64,000 nt of DNA from Lysinibacillus odysseyi. Its GTDB lineage: Bacteria > Bacillota > Bacilli > Bacillales_A > Planococcaceae. The stretch is taken from positions 222,868-286,867 of the forward strand of contig JABUKB010000002.1 of assembly GCA_014595895.1 (NCBI GenBank), read 5' to 3'. Below the pieces are notes generated by a model. It did not search any database. It saw only the letters and a program-made list of their open reading frames with translations, and was not told the DNA's origin. The position numbers were made by a program, and so were the translations under genes. This document shows positions 14,904 to 23,901 of the stretch, in pieces. Positions within the stretch are counted from its first letter, which is position 1. Each line of letters begins with the position of its first letter.

Positions 14904-17096
14904 TTACAATTCAGCTGTTTCTACTTTTCTTGAATAACGTCTTTTAAATAATAAGGCGAAAAATCCAAAAGAAATGGCTACGCACACAATACCGATTATA
15001 CTTAAAATCGTTAAGCAGCTTGTGAGAAGTTCCGTATCTCCTGAAGAAATAACCGCTCTGAATGCTCGCACGGCATAAGTCATTGGCATAAAGTCGTGGA
15101 GCCATTGCAGCTTATCTGGAATTAATTCGATAGGAAACGTTCCTGCGCTCGTCGCTAATTGCACGATCAAAAAGATTAAACTCAAAAATCTTCCTACATC
15201 GTTGAATAGCACTGTCAGCATCTGCACAATCGCTAACGAACTGAAGCTCACAATCGCCACCGTTAGGATAAAGAGACTTAAATTAGTCGTTTTTAATCCC
15301 AAACCTGCTGTAAGGATGGAAACAATGATTCCGACTTGGAAAATCCATACGACAAATGGTACGGCCGATTTACTCATAAACCAACCGATAATACTTGTCG
15401 GATGCTTGGCAGGTTGCACGAACGGATAGACATTTGTTAAGAGAAGGGCTCCTACAAATAAACCGAGTGCTATAAAGTACGGCGCTAATCCCGTTCCATA
15501 GTTAGGTGTTTCAAATTTAATTTCTTTATCTACTTCTACAGGGCTTGCTACCATATCGTACGTACTTTCGTTAACAGAAATCGCTGCTTCATCGCCCGCA
15601 CTGGCTAACGATGTTTTGAGCTTTTCTGTTCCATTCACCAATTGTGCAGCTCCGTTAGCTAATATCGTGCTTCCTTGTGCTAGTTCAGATGACTTGCTCG
15701 AAAGCTGGGACGTTCCCTCATTTAGTGATGCCGAACCTGCCACCACTTCCGATAGCCCTGAGGAAAGCTTTTCTGTACCGTTTGCTAATTGCTGGGCACC
15801 TGTTGCTAATGCTGCTACATTCTGCTGGATGGTTGCACTGCCCTGTGCTAGCTGCTCTGCACCGCTATTTAATGCTTGGCTATTAGCATTTAATTGCTGA
15901 ATCCCCGTCAGCACTTGCTGTTGCCCGCCTGCTATTGCAGTAGACCCCTCTGCTAACTGATTCGCTCCCGCAGCTAACGCTCCTGAGCCGTTTGCTACTG
16001 CACCCGCACTGTTTGCCAATTGCTGGCTGCTAGCACCAAGCTCCGCCATTGCTGCTTGTAGAGCCTGTTGCTGTTCTGCTGGTAGATTGGGCATGATTTC
16101 CTGTAATTGCCCTTTTATCGTTTCTGCATTTGTTGCCAAACGAGTAGCTCCTGTTTGCACTTGGCGCAAGCTACTTTGCAATGTTGTGACCTCTTCCGCC
16201 ATTTGACTTGCTCCAGCTGTTATTTTGGCTTGTTTTTCTACGACTTGCAGCTGCCCATTTTCGAGTGCTGCTACCCCCTTTGTATAACTCGAGATGCCAC
16301 CTTTTAAATTTTCTGCACCTACCTCCAACGTAGCAGCACCCTGCGACAGTTTGCTAGCTCCACCAGCTAGAGATTGACTACCGTCAACTAGAGACTGGGC
16401 TCCGTTCGATGCTGTAACTACGCCGTTATATAGCTTTTCTGTTCCGTCTGATAATGTTACTGTGCTGCTTGCAAGCTGCGCTAAATATCCTTTTAAATCT
16501 TCTGTGCCGTTTGCTAGGTCTAGCGCCCCTCCCTCGATTTTGCTAGCGCCATCTGCCGCCTCTTTGTAGCCATCTCCTAATTTGTTGATCGCTACAAAGA
16601 GCTGTTCCGCATAAGTTTTCGACACTTGTTCATTTACTTCAGCGCGGATTGCGTTGATGGCACTGTCGCCAATTTTAGAACTTAAAAAATTATACCCTTC
16701 ATTTGCCTTGTATTCGATTTCCAGCTTTTCAGGATGTTCATCTAACAATGTAGTGGCATGCTGGGAGAAGTTTTTTGGAATATGTATATACAAATAATAT
16801 TCCTGATTTAATAATCCTTGCTCTACTTCATCCGCAGGTACCTCAACAAATTGAAAGGTTTCGCTTTCTAGCAAGTTATGAACGAGTTCATCTCCGACTG
16901 CTAATGTTTCCCCTTCAAATTCTGTCCCAACGTCTTCATTGACCAAAGCGACAGGGAGCTTATCAATCCGCCCATAGGGGTCCCAAAACGCCCATAAAAG
17001 CATCCCGGCATAAAGTACCGGCATGATAAACATGACAACAATCGATAACAGCAATTTTTTGTCTTTCCATATACTTTGCCATTCTGCTTTTAACAA
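14904..17096 (-). CDS. yhgE: YhgE/Pip-family membrane protein
   Basis: 730 residues. One N-terminal transmembrane helix (about 14-36) is followed by an extracellular region. Its first part (about 50-170) is the conserved Pip domain, and the middle (about 180-510) is a long series of short repeats of the type GAxxLAxG or ANGxxxLxxG, predicted to form a rod or coiled stalk. Five or six transmembrane helices with ABC-2-like character follow near 540-720. Relatives include the Lactococcus phage infection protein and ESX/type VII-associated YueB-like proteins; transport or envelope function is unproven. The TTG start has AGGAGGAG upstream. It lies behind a TetR-type gene that probably controls it, and a dyad at 17118-17142 overlaps its upstream region. 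Confidence 0.88.
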   Translation of the reverse strand: MLKAEWQSIWKDKKLLLSIVVMFIMPVLYAGMLLWAFWDPYGRIDKLPVALVNEDVGTEFEGETLAVGDELVHNLLESETFQFVEVPADEVEQGLLNQEYYLYIHIPKNFSQHATTLLDEHPEKLEIEYKANEGYNFLSSKIGDSAINAIRAEVNEQVSKTYAEQLFVAINKLGDGYKEAADGASKIEGGALDLANGTEDLKGYLAQLASSTVTLSDGTEKLYNGVVTASNGAQSLVDGSQSLAGGASKLSQGAATLEVGAENLKGGISSYTKGVAALENGQLQVVEKQAKITAGASQMAEEVTTLQSSLRQVQTGATRLATNAETIKGQLQEIMPNLPAEQQQALQAAMAELGASSQQLANSAGAVANGSGALAAGANQLAEGSTAIAGGQQQVLTGIQQLNANSQALNSGAEQLAQGSATIQQNVAALATGAQQLANGTEKLSSGLSEVVAGSASLNEGTSQLSSKSSELAQGSTILANGAAQLVNGTEKLKTSLASAGDEAAISVNESTYDMVASPVEVDKEIKFETPNYGTGLAPYFIALGLFVGALLLTNVYPFVQPAKHPTSIIGWFMSKSAVPFVVWIFQVGIIVSILTAGLGLKTTNLSLFILTVAIVSFSSLAIVQMLTVLFNDVGRFLSLIFLIVQLATSAGTFPIELIPDKLQWLHDFMPMTYAVRAFRAVISSGDTELLTSCLTILSIIGIVCVAISFGFFALLFKRRYSRKVETAEL

Positions 17097-17117
17097 AAAA
17101 TCTCCTCCTAAAACTAT

Positions 17118-17142
17118 ATGACCAGTTTCGTATTTTGGTCAT
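17118..17142. promoter_or_regulatory. Candidate YhgD operator upstream of yhgE
   Basis: ATGACCA and TGGTCAT half-sites bound a 25-bp interval, 22 bp upstream of the yhgE start codon. The same half-sites recur upstream of the TetR gene at 17776-17808. Confidence 0.6.
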
Positions 17143-17175
17143 TTGTCTTTATAAAAAAAGGGGCTAACCTTTGTT

Positions 17176-17745
17176 TTATGCTTTTAGCCCTCTAAAAATG
17201 GTTTCCTCCAATAAAGATACAATGGTTTCTTCATCCAAAGGTTCTGGATGATTTTGTTGCCAATCCACTACAAGTGCTACATAAGATTTCAACAGCAAAT
17301 AAGCTACTAAATCAGGCTGACAAGGTCTCACCTCTCCTTTATCAATAGCTATTTGAATGCGCTGTGCTACATACGAGGTAATCTCCCCTTCAATTTTCTG
17401 CAGCATACTCATTACCTCAGGCGTCTGAAATTGCTTCCCTTCATCAATAAGCTTAGCAAATAATAAATGCCGTTCTCTAAATGTCAGCAAATGCATCAGG
17501 GACCTGTGCACATTTTCCATAAAACTTATAGAAGGATCAAGAGTTGAATTTGTTTCCACCTTCATCTCATCTATCATCTTCATGACCACTTCGCTTAGCA
17601 ATTGCTCTTTATTCGTAAAAAAAGTATAAACCGTCCCTTTCCCTACTTTCGCAATCTTTGCAACTTGTTCCATCGTTGTCGCCTTATAGCCAAAAAGTGA
17701 AAACGAAGTCATAGCCGCTTCCATTATTTCTTGTCTACGATCCAA
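17176..17745 (-). CDS. yhgD: TetR-family repressor next to yhgE (YhgD-like)
   Basis: 189 residues. The N-terminal TetR helix-turn-helix spans about 8-55 (FGYKATTMEQVAKIAKVGKGTVYTFFTNKEQL) and the rest is a helical ligand or dimer domain. I chose the TTG at 17745 because AGAGGTGA sits 5-6 bases upstream; the longer frame to 17769 has no ribosome site. The order yhgD-yhgE matches B. subtilis. A terminator-like hairpin overlaps the 3' end (17153-17190). Two ATGACC/GGTCAT dyads, upstream of this gene and upstream of yhgE, point to autoregulation and control of yhgE. The inducing ligand is unknown. Confidence 0.88.
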   Translation of the reverse strand: MDRRQEIMEAAMTSFSLFGYKATTMEQVAKIAKVGKGTVYTFFTNKEQLLSEVVMKMIDEMKVETNSTLDPSISFMENVHRSLMHLLTFRERHLLFAKLIDEGKQFQTPEVMSMLQKIEGEITSYVAQRIQIAIDKGEVRPCQPDLVAYLLLKSYVALVVDWQQNHPEPLDEETIVSLLEETIFRGLKA

Positions 17746-17775
17746 AAAATCACCTCTGCTATCGACCATTTAAAA

Positions 17776-17808
17776 ATGACCGAAAAACTATTTTAGTCAT
17801 TCGGTCAT
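17776..17808. promoter_or_regulatory. Candidate YhgD operator upstream of its own gene
   Basis: ATGACCGAA (17776-17784) and TTCGGTCAT (17800-17808) form a perfect 9-bp dyad. An extra GTCAT half-site at 17796-17800 gives the same 25-bp spacing as the yhgE site. Confidence 0.6.
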
Positions 17809-17838
17809 CATTGTACAATTATTTATGTGATTTTGCAA

Positions 17839-18342
17839 CTATTGGTGCTGGTGACTGTTGCTATCTTGTTCATGCCCTGTTCCTTCATGTTGCGGCATAT
17901 CATTCATAGATTCACTGCTACTGTCTTCTACCACCTTAGTCATATCAGGAGTGCCAACAATCACTTCTTGCTTTGGCATAACATGCATGCCGCGCGCATT
18001 TGTATGAGCGTACATATAATAAACACCATCATGGGCAAATGTATGCTGTGCTTCATACACCCCTTCTTCCGTTAATGAAGCGTCAATCATTACACCCTCT
18101 TCACGAAAACCTGATTCCCACACTTCAAACTCCATCGTTGCATCATCGACATCTTCTTCCCCTTGTGTTACTTTAGCTTGCAATGTAACCGTCTCACCTG
18201 GCTGTTGCTCTTCTGCTGTTAAGACTTCTACCACTACTTCCTGTGGTACTACTCCATTATCTAATGTATCGACTGCTTCTTCTTCCTGGCATCCTACTAA
18301 CAGTACAGCTGATGTAGCGATCGCTAATATAAACTTTTTCAT
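17839..18342 (-). CDS. YtkA-like lipoprotein with His-rich tail
   Basis: 167 residues. The lipoprotein signal ends in LLVGCQ (Cys near residue 18). A short acidic linker is followed by a YtkA-like beta-sandwich domain (about 35-130; VTLQAKVTQGEEDVDDATMEFEVW ... HDGVYYMYAHTNARGMHVMP). The tail is rich in Met, His, Gln and Ser (NDMPQHEGTGHEQDSNSHQHQ), suggesting metal contact. YtkA/FixH-like proteins are often linked to copper or respiratory-oxidase functions; here that is only a hint. It is the last gene of a four-gene operon, 2 bp behind the histidine kinase. Confidence 0.75.
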   Translation of the reverse strand: MKKFILAIATSAVLLVGCQEEEAVDTLDNGVVPQEVVVEVLTAEEQQPGETVTLQAKVTQGEEDVDDATMEFEVWESGFREEGVMIDASLTEEGVYEAQHTFAHDGVYYMYAHTNARGMHVMPKQEVIVGTPDMTKVVEDSSSESMNDMPQHEGTGHEQDSNSHQHQ

Positions 18343-18344
18343 TT

Positions 18345-19727
18345 TTATTCCTCCATTAATGGCAACTTTACACTCACGGTTGTGCCTTTTCCTAGTTCAC
18401 TTTTTATAGTAAGTAATCCTTTATGTTGCTTTACTAATTGGTCGACAATGGACAGCCCTAGCCCGCTGCCGCCATCTGCACGACTGCGCGCTTTATTTAC
18501 CCTGTAAAAACGCTCTGTTATTTTTGGTACATCTTCCGGCGGGATACCGATGCCGTAATCTATAACCTGTATATCGGCATAAGGTTCCTCTAACGTAGTG
18601 ATGATGTGCACTGCTTTTCCAGGGTTAGAATAACGGATCGCATTTTCTAATAAGTTGATCATAATCTGCTTGAACTTTTCCTCATCGGCTTCAATGATTA
18701 GCTCTTCGTCTAAGACCATCTGCAAATCGATCCCCTTTGTCGCGACTTTGTTTTCTACGAGATGGACAACATCGCGAATTGCTTCTGCTAATACAAGGGG
18801 ATAAAGTTCCGATTCCTCTGTATCGGCGTGGACAAGCTGCATCAATTCATTCGTCAGCCGTTCCATGCGGTTAGCCTCGCGGGCGATTAAATGAATGGCC
18901 TCTTCTGCCTTTTCCCCCGTCAATGTACCATTTTGTACGGATTCACTGTAGCCCTTTACATAGCTAATCGGTGTGCGCAATTCATGGGAAACGGTCGCTA
19001 AAAAAGCCTTTTTCGATTCATCCTCTTGCTGAATTGCCTGGGCCATTTGGTTAAAGGCGTCGGATAGCTGCCCTACCTCGTCGCTTGAGGTCACGGCAAC
19101 CCGCGTGTCATAATTTCCTTTCGTGACTTCTTTCGCCGCTCGTTGCAACTCGCGCAATGGACGTAAAATCCTTCCTAATGCTTTCGCGATAAAATAGCCA
19201 ACCGCCAGTGTAAACGCTAATACACAAGCTAGAAGCAGCAAGACTTCTTCTTTTGCTAGTTCACTAATTTTAGCTAATGGATAATACAAGTACAAGATTC
19301 CCTCTAATCGGTTTTCATCCGTAAACGGTAAAATAACGGAAATGACATCCCTTTCAAATCGCTCTTCATAGCCAATTTTGGTCACGGCCTCGCCTGCTAA
19401 TAATTGTTTTCGTTCCTCTGGACCTATCAATGCGTGATGATTAATCTCAAAAGGCAAACAGGCACTTAGCTCACGAGGATTACGCACTGCAAAAACATTG
19501 TATACCCCGAAATTATTATGTTCTTCAATTTCTGCAATGAGCTCGTTCGTTACCGCACCGCCTTTATATTTAGTTGTTAATCGTTTACCAAACTCCACCA
19601 TCGAGCTTTCTGTATCTTCTACATATAATTGCTCATACAAAAAGTCTGTCAATATGTACATAAAGGCGATTGTAATGATACTAAATGTGAAAATGAGCAC
19701 CCAGATTTTTTTAGCAAATGATTTCAT
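18345..19727 (-). CDS. Membrane sensor histidine kinase
   Basis: 460 residues. Transmembrane helix at about 8-30, extracytoplasmic sensor domain of about 130 residues, second helix near 163-183, HAMP domain to about 235, HisKA with FLATVSHELRTPISYVKGY (His near 248), and HATPase with LLENAIRYSN, VIDYGIGIPPEDVP and GGSGLGLSIV. A complete orthodox kinase. Its ATG overlaps the response regulator stop by 4 bp. The signal is unknown; the flanking lipoproteins suggest an envelope, metal or redox cue. Confidence 0.92.
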   Translation of the reverse strand: MKSFAKKIWVLIFTFSIITIAFMYILTDFLYEQLYVEDTESSMVEFGKRLTTKYKGGAVTNELIAEIEEHNNFGVYNVFAVRNPRELSACLPFEINHHALIGPEERKQLLAGEAVTKIGYEERFERDVISVILPFTDENRLEGILYLYYPLAKISELAKEEVLLLLACVLAFTLAVGYFIAKALGRILRPLRELQRAAKEVTKGNYDTRVAVTSSDEVGQLSDAFNQMAQAIQQEDESKKAFLATVSHELRTPISYVKGYSESVQNGTLTGEKAEEAIHLIAREANRMERLTNELMQLVHADTEESELYPLVLAEAIRDVVHLVENKVATKGIDLQMVLDEELIIEADEEKFKQIMINLLENAIRYSNPGKAVHIITTLEEPYADIQVIDYGIGIPPEDVPKITERFYRVNKARSRADGGSGLGLSIVDQLVKQHKGLLTIKSELGKGTTVSVKLPLMEE

Positions 19728-20413
19728 ATCCGTTCAAAGCGATAGCCGATGCCCCAAACGGTTTGGATATAATCGCTCGCTTCTGCTGCCTGCTTTCCTA
19801 GTTTTAAACGCAGTGTTTTAATATGGGTATCGACCGTGCGCGTGCCCCCCCGGTAATCAATACCCCAAATTCTCTCTAGTAGCTGCTCCCTTGAATAAAC
19901 ACTATCCGGGTTTTGCATAAATAAATGAAGCAATTCATATTCCTTTAACGTGAGGAGAACAGGGTAATTATTCACTAATACCTTACGGGATATTTCGTCT
20001 ATTTTAATACAGCCTCGTTGCAGAAATTTTTGTTCTGCTTCATATATAATCTTCCCGGTCCTGCGTAACACGGCCTGAATTCTTGCGACTAACTCACTTG
20101 CTGTAAATGGTTTAATAATATAATCATCGCCCCCTATTGTCAGTCCCCTTACCTTGTCATCATTTGCCTCGCGCGCCGTCAAAAATATAATCGGGACATC
20201 TGAGTACTGGCGTATTTTAGCACATACCTCAAACCCATCCTCGTCAGGCATCATTACATCCAACAACACTAAATCAATCGTATGCAAATCCAATAATGGA
20301 TACGCTTCTTTCCCGCTAGCTGCCGTCATTATTTGAAAATTCGCCTTCGATAACATAACCTCAATCAAGCTTCTCATATCATGTTCATCATCTACAATTA
20401 AAATAGTAGTCAT
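19724..20413 (-). CDS. OmpR-family response regulator
   Basis: 229 residues with receiver (acidic DDEHD at 8-12, phosphoacceptor in LVLLDVMMPDEDG near residue 52, Lys in YIIKPF near residue 102) and winged-helix DNA-binding domain (GGTRTVDTHIKTLRLKLG ... VWGIGYRFE). It overlaps both the lipoprotein gene upstream and the kinase gene downstream by 4 bp, so the operon is tightly coupled. Confidence 0.93.
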   Translation of the reverse strand: MTTILIVDDEHDMRSLIEVMLSKANFQIMTAASGKEAYPLLDLHTIDLVLLDVMMPDEDGFEVCAKIRQYSDVPIIFLTAREANDDKVRGLTIGGDDYIIKPFTASELVARIQAVLRRTGKIIYEAEQKFLQRGCIKIDEISRKVLVNNYPVLLTLKEYELLHLFMQNPDSVYSREQLLERIWGIDYRGGTRTVDTHIKTLRLKLGKQAAEASDYIQTVWGIGYRFERI

Positions 20414-21360
20414 TCTCTATTCTCCCTCACTATTAATTGAAATGGTCCTTCATTCGTTTTGACTTGTGTCAGCACTTGTCCCTCTTCAATCATGTATAGC
20501 ATATGATCGTCATATCCTGCTACTACCAATCGATCATGAAAATAAGCGACCGCAAATGGATTCGCGCCGATTTTTATTTCCTGTGCAAGCTCACCGGTTG
20601 TTGTCATTTCATAAAGCATACTTGTTCCATGACTAATGACGGCGATATTATCCTCATGTCTCGCAAAAGCAATAGGCATAAGTGGTGCATGAATTTGACG
20701 TTGAAGGATACCTTGCTGCAAATCATAAACATCGATCGTTTCATTAGGCTTGGCCCCTTGTCCGTGCCCGCCCATCCACATTTGCTCTTTTACTACTTGC
20801 AAGCCGTGCGAAGAAGGCTCAATCTTCCATTCATCTACCACTTTCAGAGAATGGCTATCTAATACGGAGAGCACGGTATCTTTATAATTAATAACATATA
20901 GCTTTCCATCGTATGCGGTCATTGACATTGGATAATTATAGAGCTTTTGCTGCTTCCCTTTTCGCCCCTGCATATCATAGCTGGTCACTGTATTGCTTTC
21001 GCTATTCGTCAAGTAAAACTGTCTAGACGCTTCATCATAGTAGGCATTGGTTGTACCTATACCGGTTTTTAACGTTTTAATTTTTTTCCCTGACGATAAT
21101 TCATAAAGGTGGGCTTCTGTTAATTGATGACCGTACATCAGGATACGGTCTTGTTGAATCAACGTGCCACCTGTATAAGCTTTATCAAATGGCCAAGTCG
21201 CTATATGATTCCCTGCCGTATCATAAAATGTCAAAGAAGGTTCACCGATATTCACTGTGGCGACAAAGGGTTGATGTGGATTTATTTCTGCAAAATGGTC
21301 CGCACTGCAACCTCCTAAACACATTAAAATTAGCAGGATAAGCCGGCTGAATCTTTTCAT
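20410..21360 (-). CDS. Lipoprotein with beta-propeller (YncE-like)
   Basis: 316 residues. Signal peptide MKRFSRLILLILMCLGGCSA with lipobox LGGC at 16-19. The mature part is a run of propeller blades (for example TLKTGIGTTNAYYDEASRQFYLTNS, KLYVINYKDTVLSVLDSHSL, GANPFAVAYFHDRLVVAGY), as in YncE/NHL-like surface proteins. It heads the operon with a two-component system and a YtkA-like lipoprotein. Binding of a ligand or partner at the cell surface is inferred. No catalytic motif seen. Confidence 0.8.
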   Translation of the reverse strand: MKRFSRLILLILMCLGGCSADHFAEINPHQPFVATVNIGEPSLTFYDTAGNHIATWPFDKAYTGGTLIQQDRILMYGHQLTEAHLYELSSGKKIKTLKTGIGTTNAYYDEASRQFYLTNSESNTVTSYDMQGRKGKQQKLYNYPMSMTAYDGKLYVINYKDTVLSVLDSHSLKVVDEWKIEPSSHGLQVVKEQMWMGGHGQGAKPNETIDVYDLQQGILQRQIHAPLMPIAFARHEDNIAVISHGTSMLYEMTTTGELAQEIKIGANPFAVAYFHDRLVVAGYDDHMLYMIEEGQVLTQVKTNEGPFQLIVRENRE

Positions 21361-21452
21361 ATGTCCGCCTCCTCTTCCTAGAATACTGTATAGTTGTGAA
21401 ATAACAATGAATTTGAAGCGGTAAAATTGTGAACTTTCCCATTATTCCATAC

Positions 21453-21502
21453 AAAAAAGCATATATACAAAAGCAACCGATTGCTCTTGTTTATATGCTC
21501 TC
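21453..21502 (-). terminator. Terminator of the hemEHY cluster
   Basis: Long imperfect hairpin AGCATATATACAAAAGCAA / TTGCTCTTGTTTATATGCT just downstream of the hemY stop on the minus strand, followed by TTTTTTG. Confidence 0.75.
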
Positions 21503-21503
21503 T

Positions 21504-22928
21504 TTATTGGGCTCGCCCTATTGGTATCATGCTATTTAATAGTTCTTGAGCAATTTTATGACCTTGCTTTATACAATCGGGCATGCTGATTCCCTCGTAA
21601 GAACTACCTACTAAATAGACATGAGGAAACGCGTCAGATAATTCATCTTTTAATTGCTGCAGACGTTGCTCGTGTCCTACAACATACTGCGGCATTGCTT
21701 GCTTCCATCGCGTGACTACCGTGAATATCGGTTTCTCTTGCAAATCCAGTATCTTCCTTAAATCTGCTAGAACCGTCTTTTCAATTTTGCTGTCGGACAG
21801 CTCGACAATGGCCTCATCTCCCACGCGCCCAATGTAAACACGTAGCAGCTCATATCCTTCTGGTGCCACACCGGGCCATTTCCGATTGCTCCAAGTGCAC
21901 GATGTAATCGCAAGTTCACTATTACGCGAGACGAAGAAGTTAATGGCATCTTGATATTTTTGGAGCTCTTCCTTTTTAAATGCCATCGTCACCGTGGCAA
22001 TGGTTGCATAATTCATACTGGGAACTTGTTGCATGAGATCATATTTTTTAAAAGCATGTTTAGCTGCATTAAATGGAGTCGTCATAATGATATCATCTGC
22101 TTGAATCGGGGGCATGCTAGTTAACGTGATTTTCATCTTATCATTTTTAAGTTTTTCAATCGCTTCGACTTTTGTCCCCTTTACGACTGTACCAGGCTCG
22201 AGTGCTTGCTCTAATGTTTCAATAAGCGTTTCCAAGCCGCCTTCAAATGTCCCGTAATGAAGTTGCTCAGCTGTTGCACCTTCTTGGGCATACATACTGG
22301 CGTTTTGCTTGGTCATTCCTACAATTAAACTGCGATAATCTTTCTCCAACTGGTAAAACTGCGGAAACATCGAATGAATGCTTAAATGGTCAATATCCCC
22401 CGCAAATGTGCCAGCTAGCAGCGGCTCCACTAAATTTTCCACTACTTCCTTACCGAAGCGCCTGCGGAAAAAGTCACCGATGGGTTCATCCTCTTGCTGT
22501 GATTTAGGTAAAAATAAGTCACCAACCGCACGAATTTTACCGCTTAAAGAAATCAAGCCAGTGGCCATGAGAGAAGTGACATTTGGCGACCCGCCTAATA
22601 GTAAATTACTAGGAACAGGGAACAGCTCCTTGCCAACTGCAACATACGTCCGACCACTATTGTTATATATAAGCTTGTGCTCGATTCCTAAGTCTGTTGC
22701 CAGCTGCTTGACACTACCCGTTGCATCGACAAACGATTCTGGTCCGCGCTCGATGATAAAGCCATTTTTACGCATCGTTTGGATTTTCCCGCCTACGCGT
22801 AAAGCAGCTTCTACTACGATTACCTCAATCGGCAAATGCTTGGTAGCTTGCTGCAAATAATAGGCTGCTGTTAATCCCGTTATGCCGCCGCCAACAACGA
22901 CTACCTTTCGTTTACTTGTCACTCTCAT
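21504..22928 (-). CDS. hemY: Coproporphyrinogen III oxidase, coproporphyrin-forming (CgoX)
   Basis: FAD enzyme of the coproporphyrin-dependent haem pathway of Gram-positives; oxidises coproporphyrinogen III to coproporphyrin III. 474 residues. The dinucleotide fold VVVVGGGITGLTAAYYLQ lies near the N-terminus, then VEAALRVGGKIQTM and RGPESF, and the C-terminal VYLVGSSYEGISMPDCIKQG, all typical. Three successive starts (GTG 22934, ATG 22931, ATG 22928) are possible; AGCAGG spacing favours 22928. The gene lies 14 bp behind hemH in the order hemE-hemH-hemY. Confidence 0.95.
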   Translation of the reverse strand: MRVTSKRKVVVVGGGITGLTAAYYLQQATKHLPIEVIVVEAALRVGGKIQTMRKNGFIIERGPESFVDATGSVKQLATDLGIEHKLIYNNSGRTYVAVGKELFPVPSNLLLGGSPNVTSLMATGLISLSGKIRAVGDLFLPKSQQEDEPIGDFFRRRFGKEVVENLVEPLLAGTFAGDIDHLSIHSMFPQFYQLEKDYRSLIVGMTKQNASMYAQEGATAEQLHYGTFEGGLETLIETLEQALEPGTVVKGTKVEAIEKLKNDKMKITLTSMPPIQADDIIMTTPFNAAKHAFKKYDLMQQVPSMNYATIATVTMAFKKEELQKYQDAINFFVSRNSELAITSCTWSNRKWPGVAPEGYELLRVYIGRVGDEAIVELSDSKIEKTVLADLRKILDLQEKPIFTVVTRWKQAMPQYVVGHEQRLQQLKDELSDAFPHVYLVGSSYEGISMPDCIKQGHKIAQELLNSMIPIGRAQ

Positions 22929-22942
22929 CATCACCTGCTGTC

Positions 22943-23875
22943 TTATTTCGCTAATTTATCGTTAATCGCATCTACCATTGCATCGATAAATAGCGGATGC
23001 GTATTAGGCATCGTAGGGCGGTAGTAGCTAGCGCCAACTTCATCACATACAACTTTACATTCGATATCATTGTCATAAAGCACTTCCAAATGCTCTGTCA
23101 CAAATCCTACCGGTGTATAAATAAATGCTTTATAACCTTTTTGTTCAAATAATTCTTTTGTTAAGTCTTGTACATCAGGCCCTAGCCATGGCTCTGGTGT
23201 TTGACCAGCTGATTGCCACCCTACTTCCACATGTTCAATATCTGCAGCTTCTTTGATTAATTCCGCTGTTTCAATTAACTGCCCCTCATATGGATCGCCA
23301 GCTAGTTTAATTTTTTCCGGTAAAGAGTGGTTGGATACAATCAAACAAGCTGCTGCACGTTCTTCAGCTGTCATTTTCGCTAGCTCGCCGTTTACTGCAT
23401 CTTTCCAGAACTCAATGAATTTTGGCTGTTTATACCAGGATTCTACAGAAGTTAACTGTAAGTTTGCTCCTAATTTTTCGATGTGCTCTTGTGCACGCCC
23501 ATTGTAAGATTTAATAGAGAAGGTAGAGAAGTGAGGAGCCAGTACAATCGATACGGCTTCCGTAATCCCCTCGTTTACCATCGCTTCTATTGCATCTTCT
23601 ACGAATGGTTCAATGTGTTTTAGACCGATAAATAATTTGTATTCTACTTCGTCTTGTACTTCATTCAAACGCGCACATAAAGCTTCTGCCTGTGCTTCTG
23701 TCATTTTAGCAAGTGGTGAAAGACCGCCAATCGCTTTGTAACGTGCTGCTAAATCGTCAATATGCTCTTGTGAAGGCTTGCGACCATGACGAATATGTGT
23801 ATAATAGCGTTCAATGTCTTCTTCTTTGTATGGCGTGCCGTACGCCATTACTAATAATCCTCGCACTTGTTTCAT
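22943..23875 (-). CDS. hemH: Coproporphyrin ferrochelatase (CpfC)
   Basis: Inserts Fe2+ into coproporphyrin III. 310 residues: GLLVMAYGTPYKEEDIERYYTHIRHGR at the N-terminus, SIVLAPHFSTFS with the metal-site His near residue 183, VSNHSLPEKI, and GFVTEHLEVLYDND with the catalytic Glu near residue 264. GTG 23878 or ATG 23875 may start it; GAGGTG spacing favours the ATG. Middle gene of the hemEHY operon. Confidence 0.95.
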   Translation of the reverse strand: MKQVRGLLVMAYGTPYKEEDIERYYTHIRHGRKPSQEHIDDLAARYKAIGGLSPLAKMTEAQAEALCARLNEVQDEVEYKLFIGLKHIEPFVEDAIEAMVNEGITEAVSIVLAPHFSTFSIKSYNGRAQEHIEKLGANLQLTSVESWYKQPKFIEFWKDAVNGELAKMTAEERAAACLIVSNHSLPEKIKLAGDPYEGQLIETAELIKEAADIEHVEVGWQSAGQTPEPWLGPDVQDLTKELFEQKGYKAFIYTPVGFVTEHLEVLYDNDIECKVVCDEVGASYYRPTMPNTHPLFIDAMVDAINDKLAK

Positions 23876-23901
23876 CACTATTCACCTCGAAAAATATAAG
23901 C

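Noticed and set aside
15616..15900. ORFs opposite the yhgE repeats
   Set aside because: They arise because the repetitive yhgE codons leave other frames open; no family resemblance.
22378..22860. 160-codon plus-strand ORF opposite hemY
   Set aside because: No ribosome site, composition rich in Ser and Pro as expected from the complementary strand, and hemY is certain.
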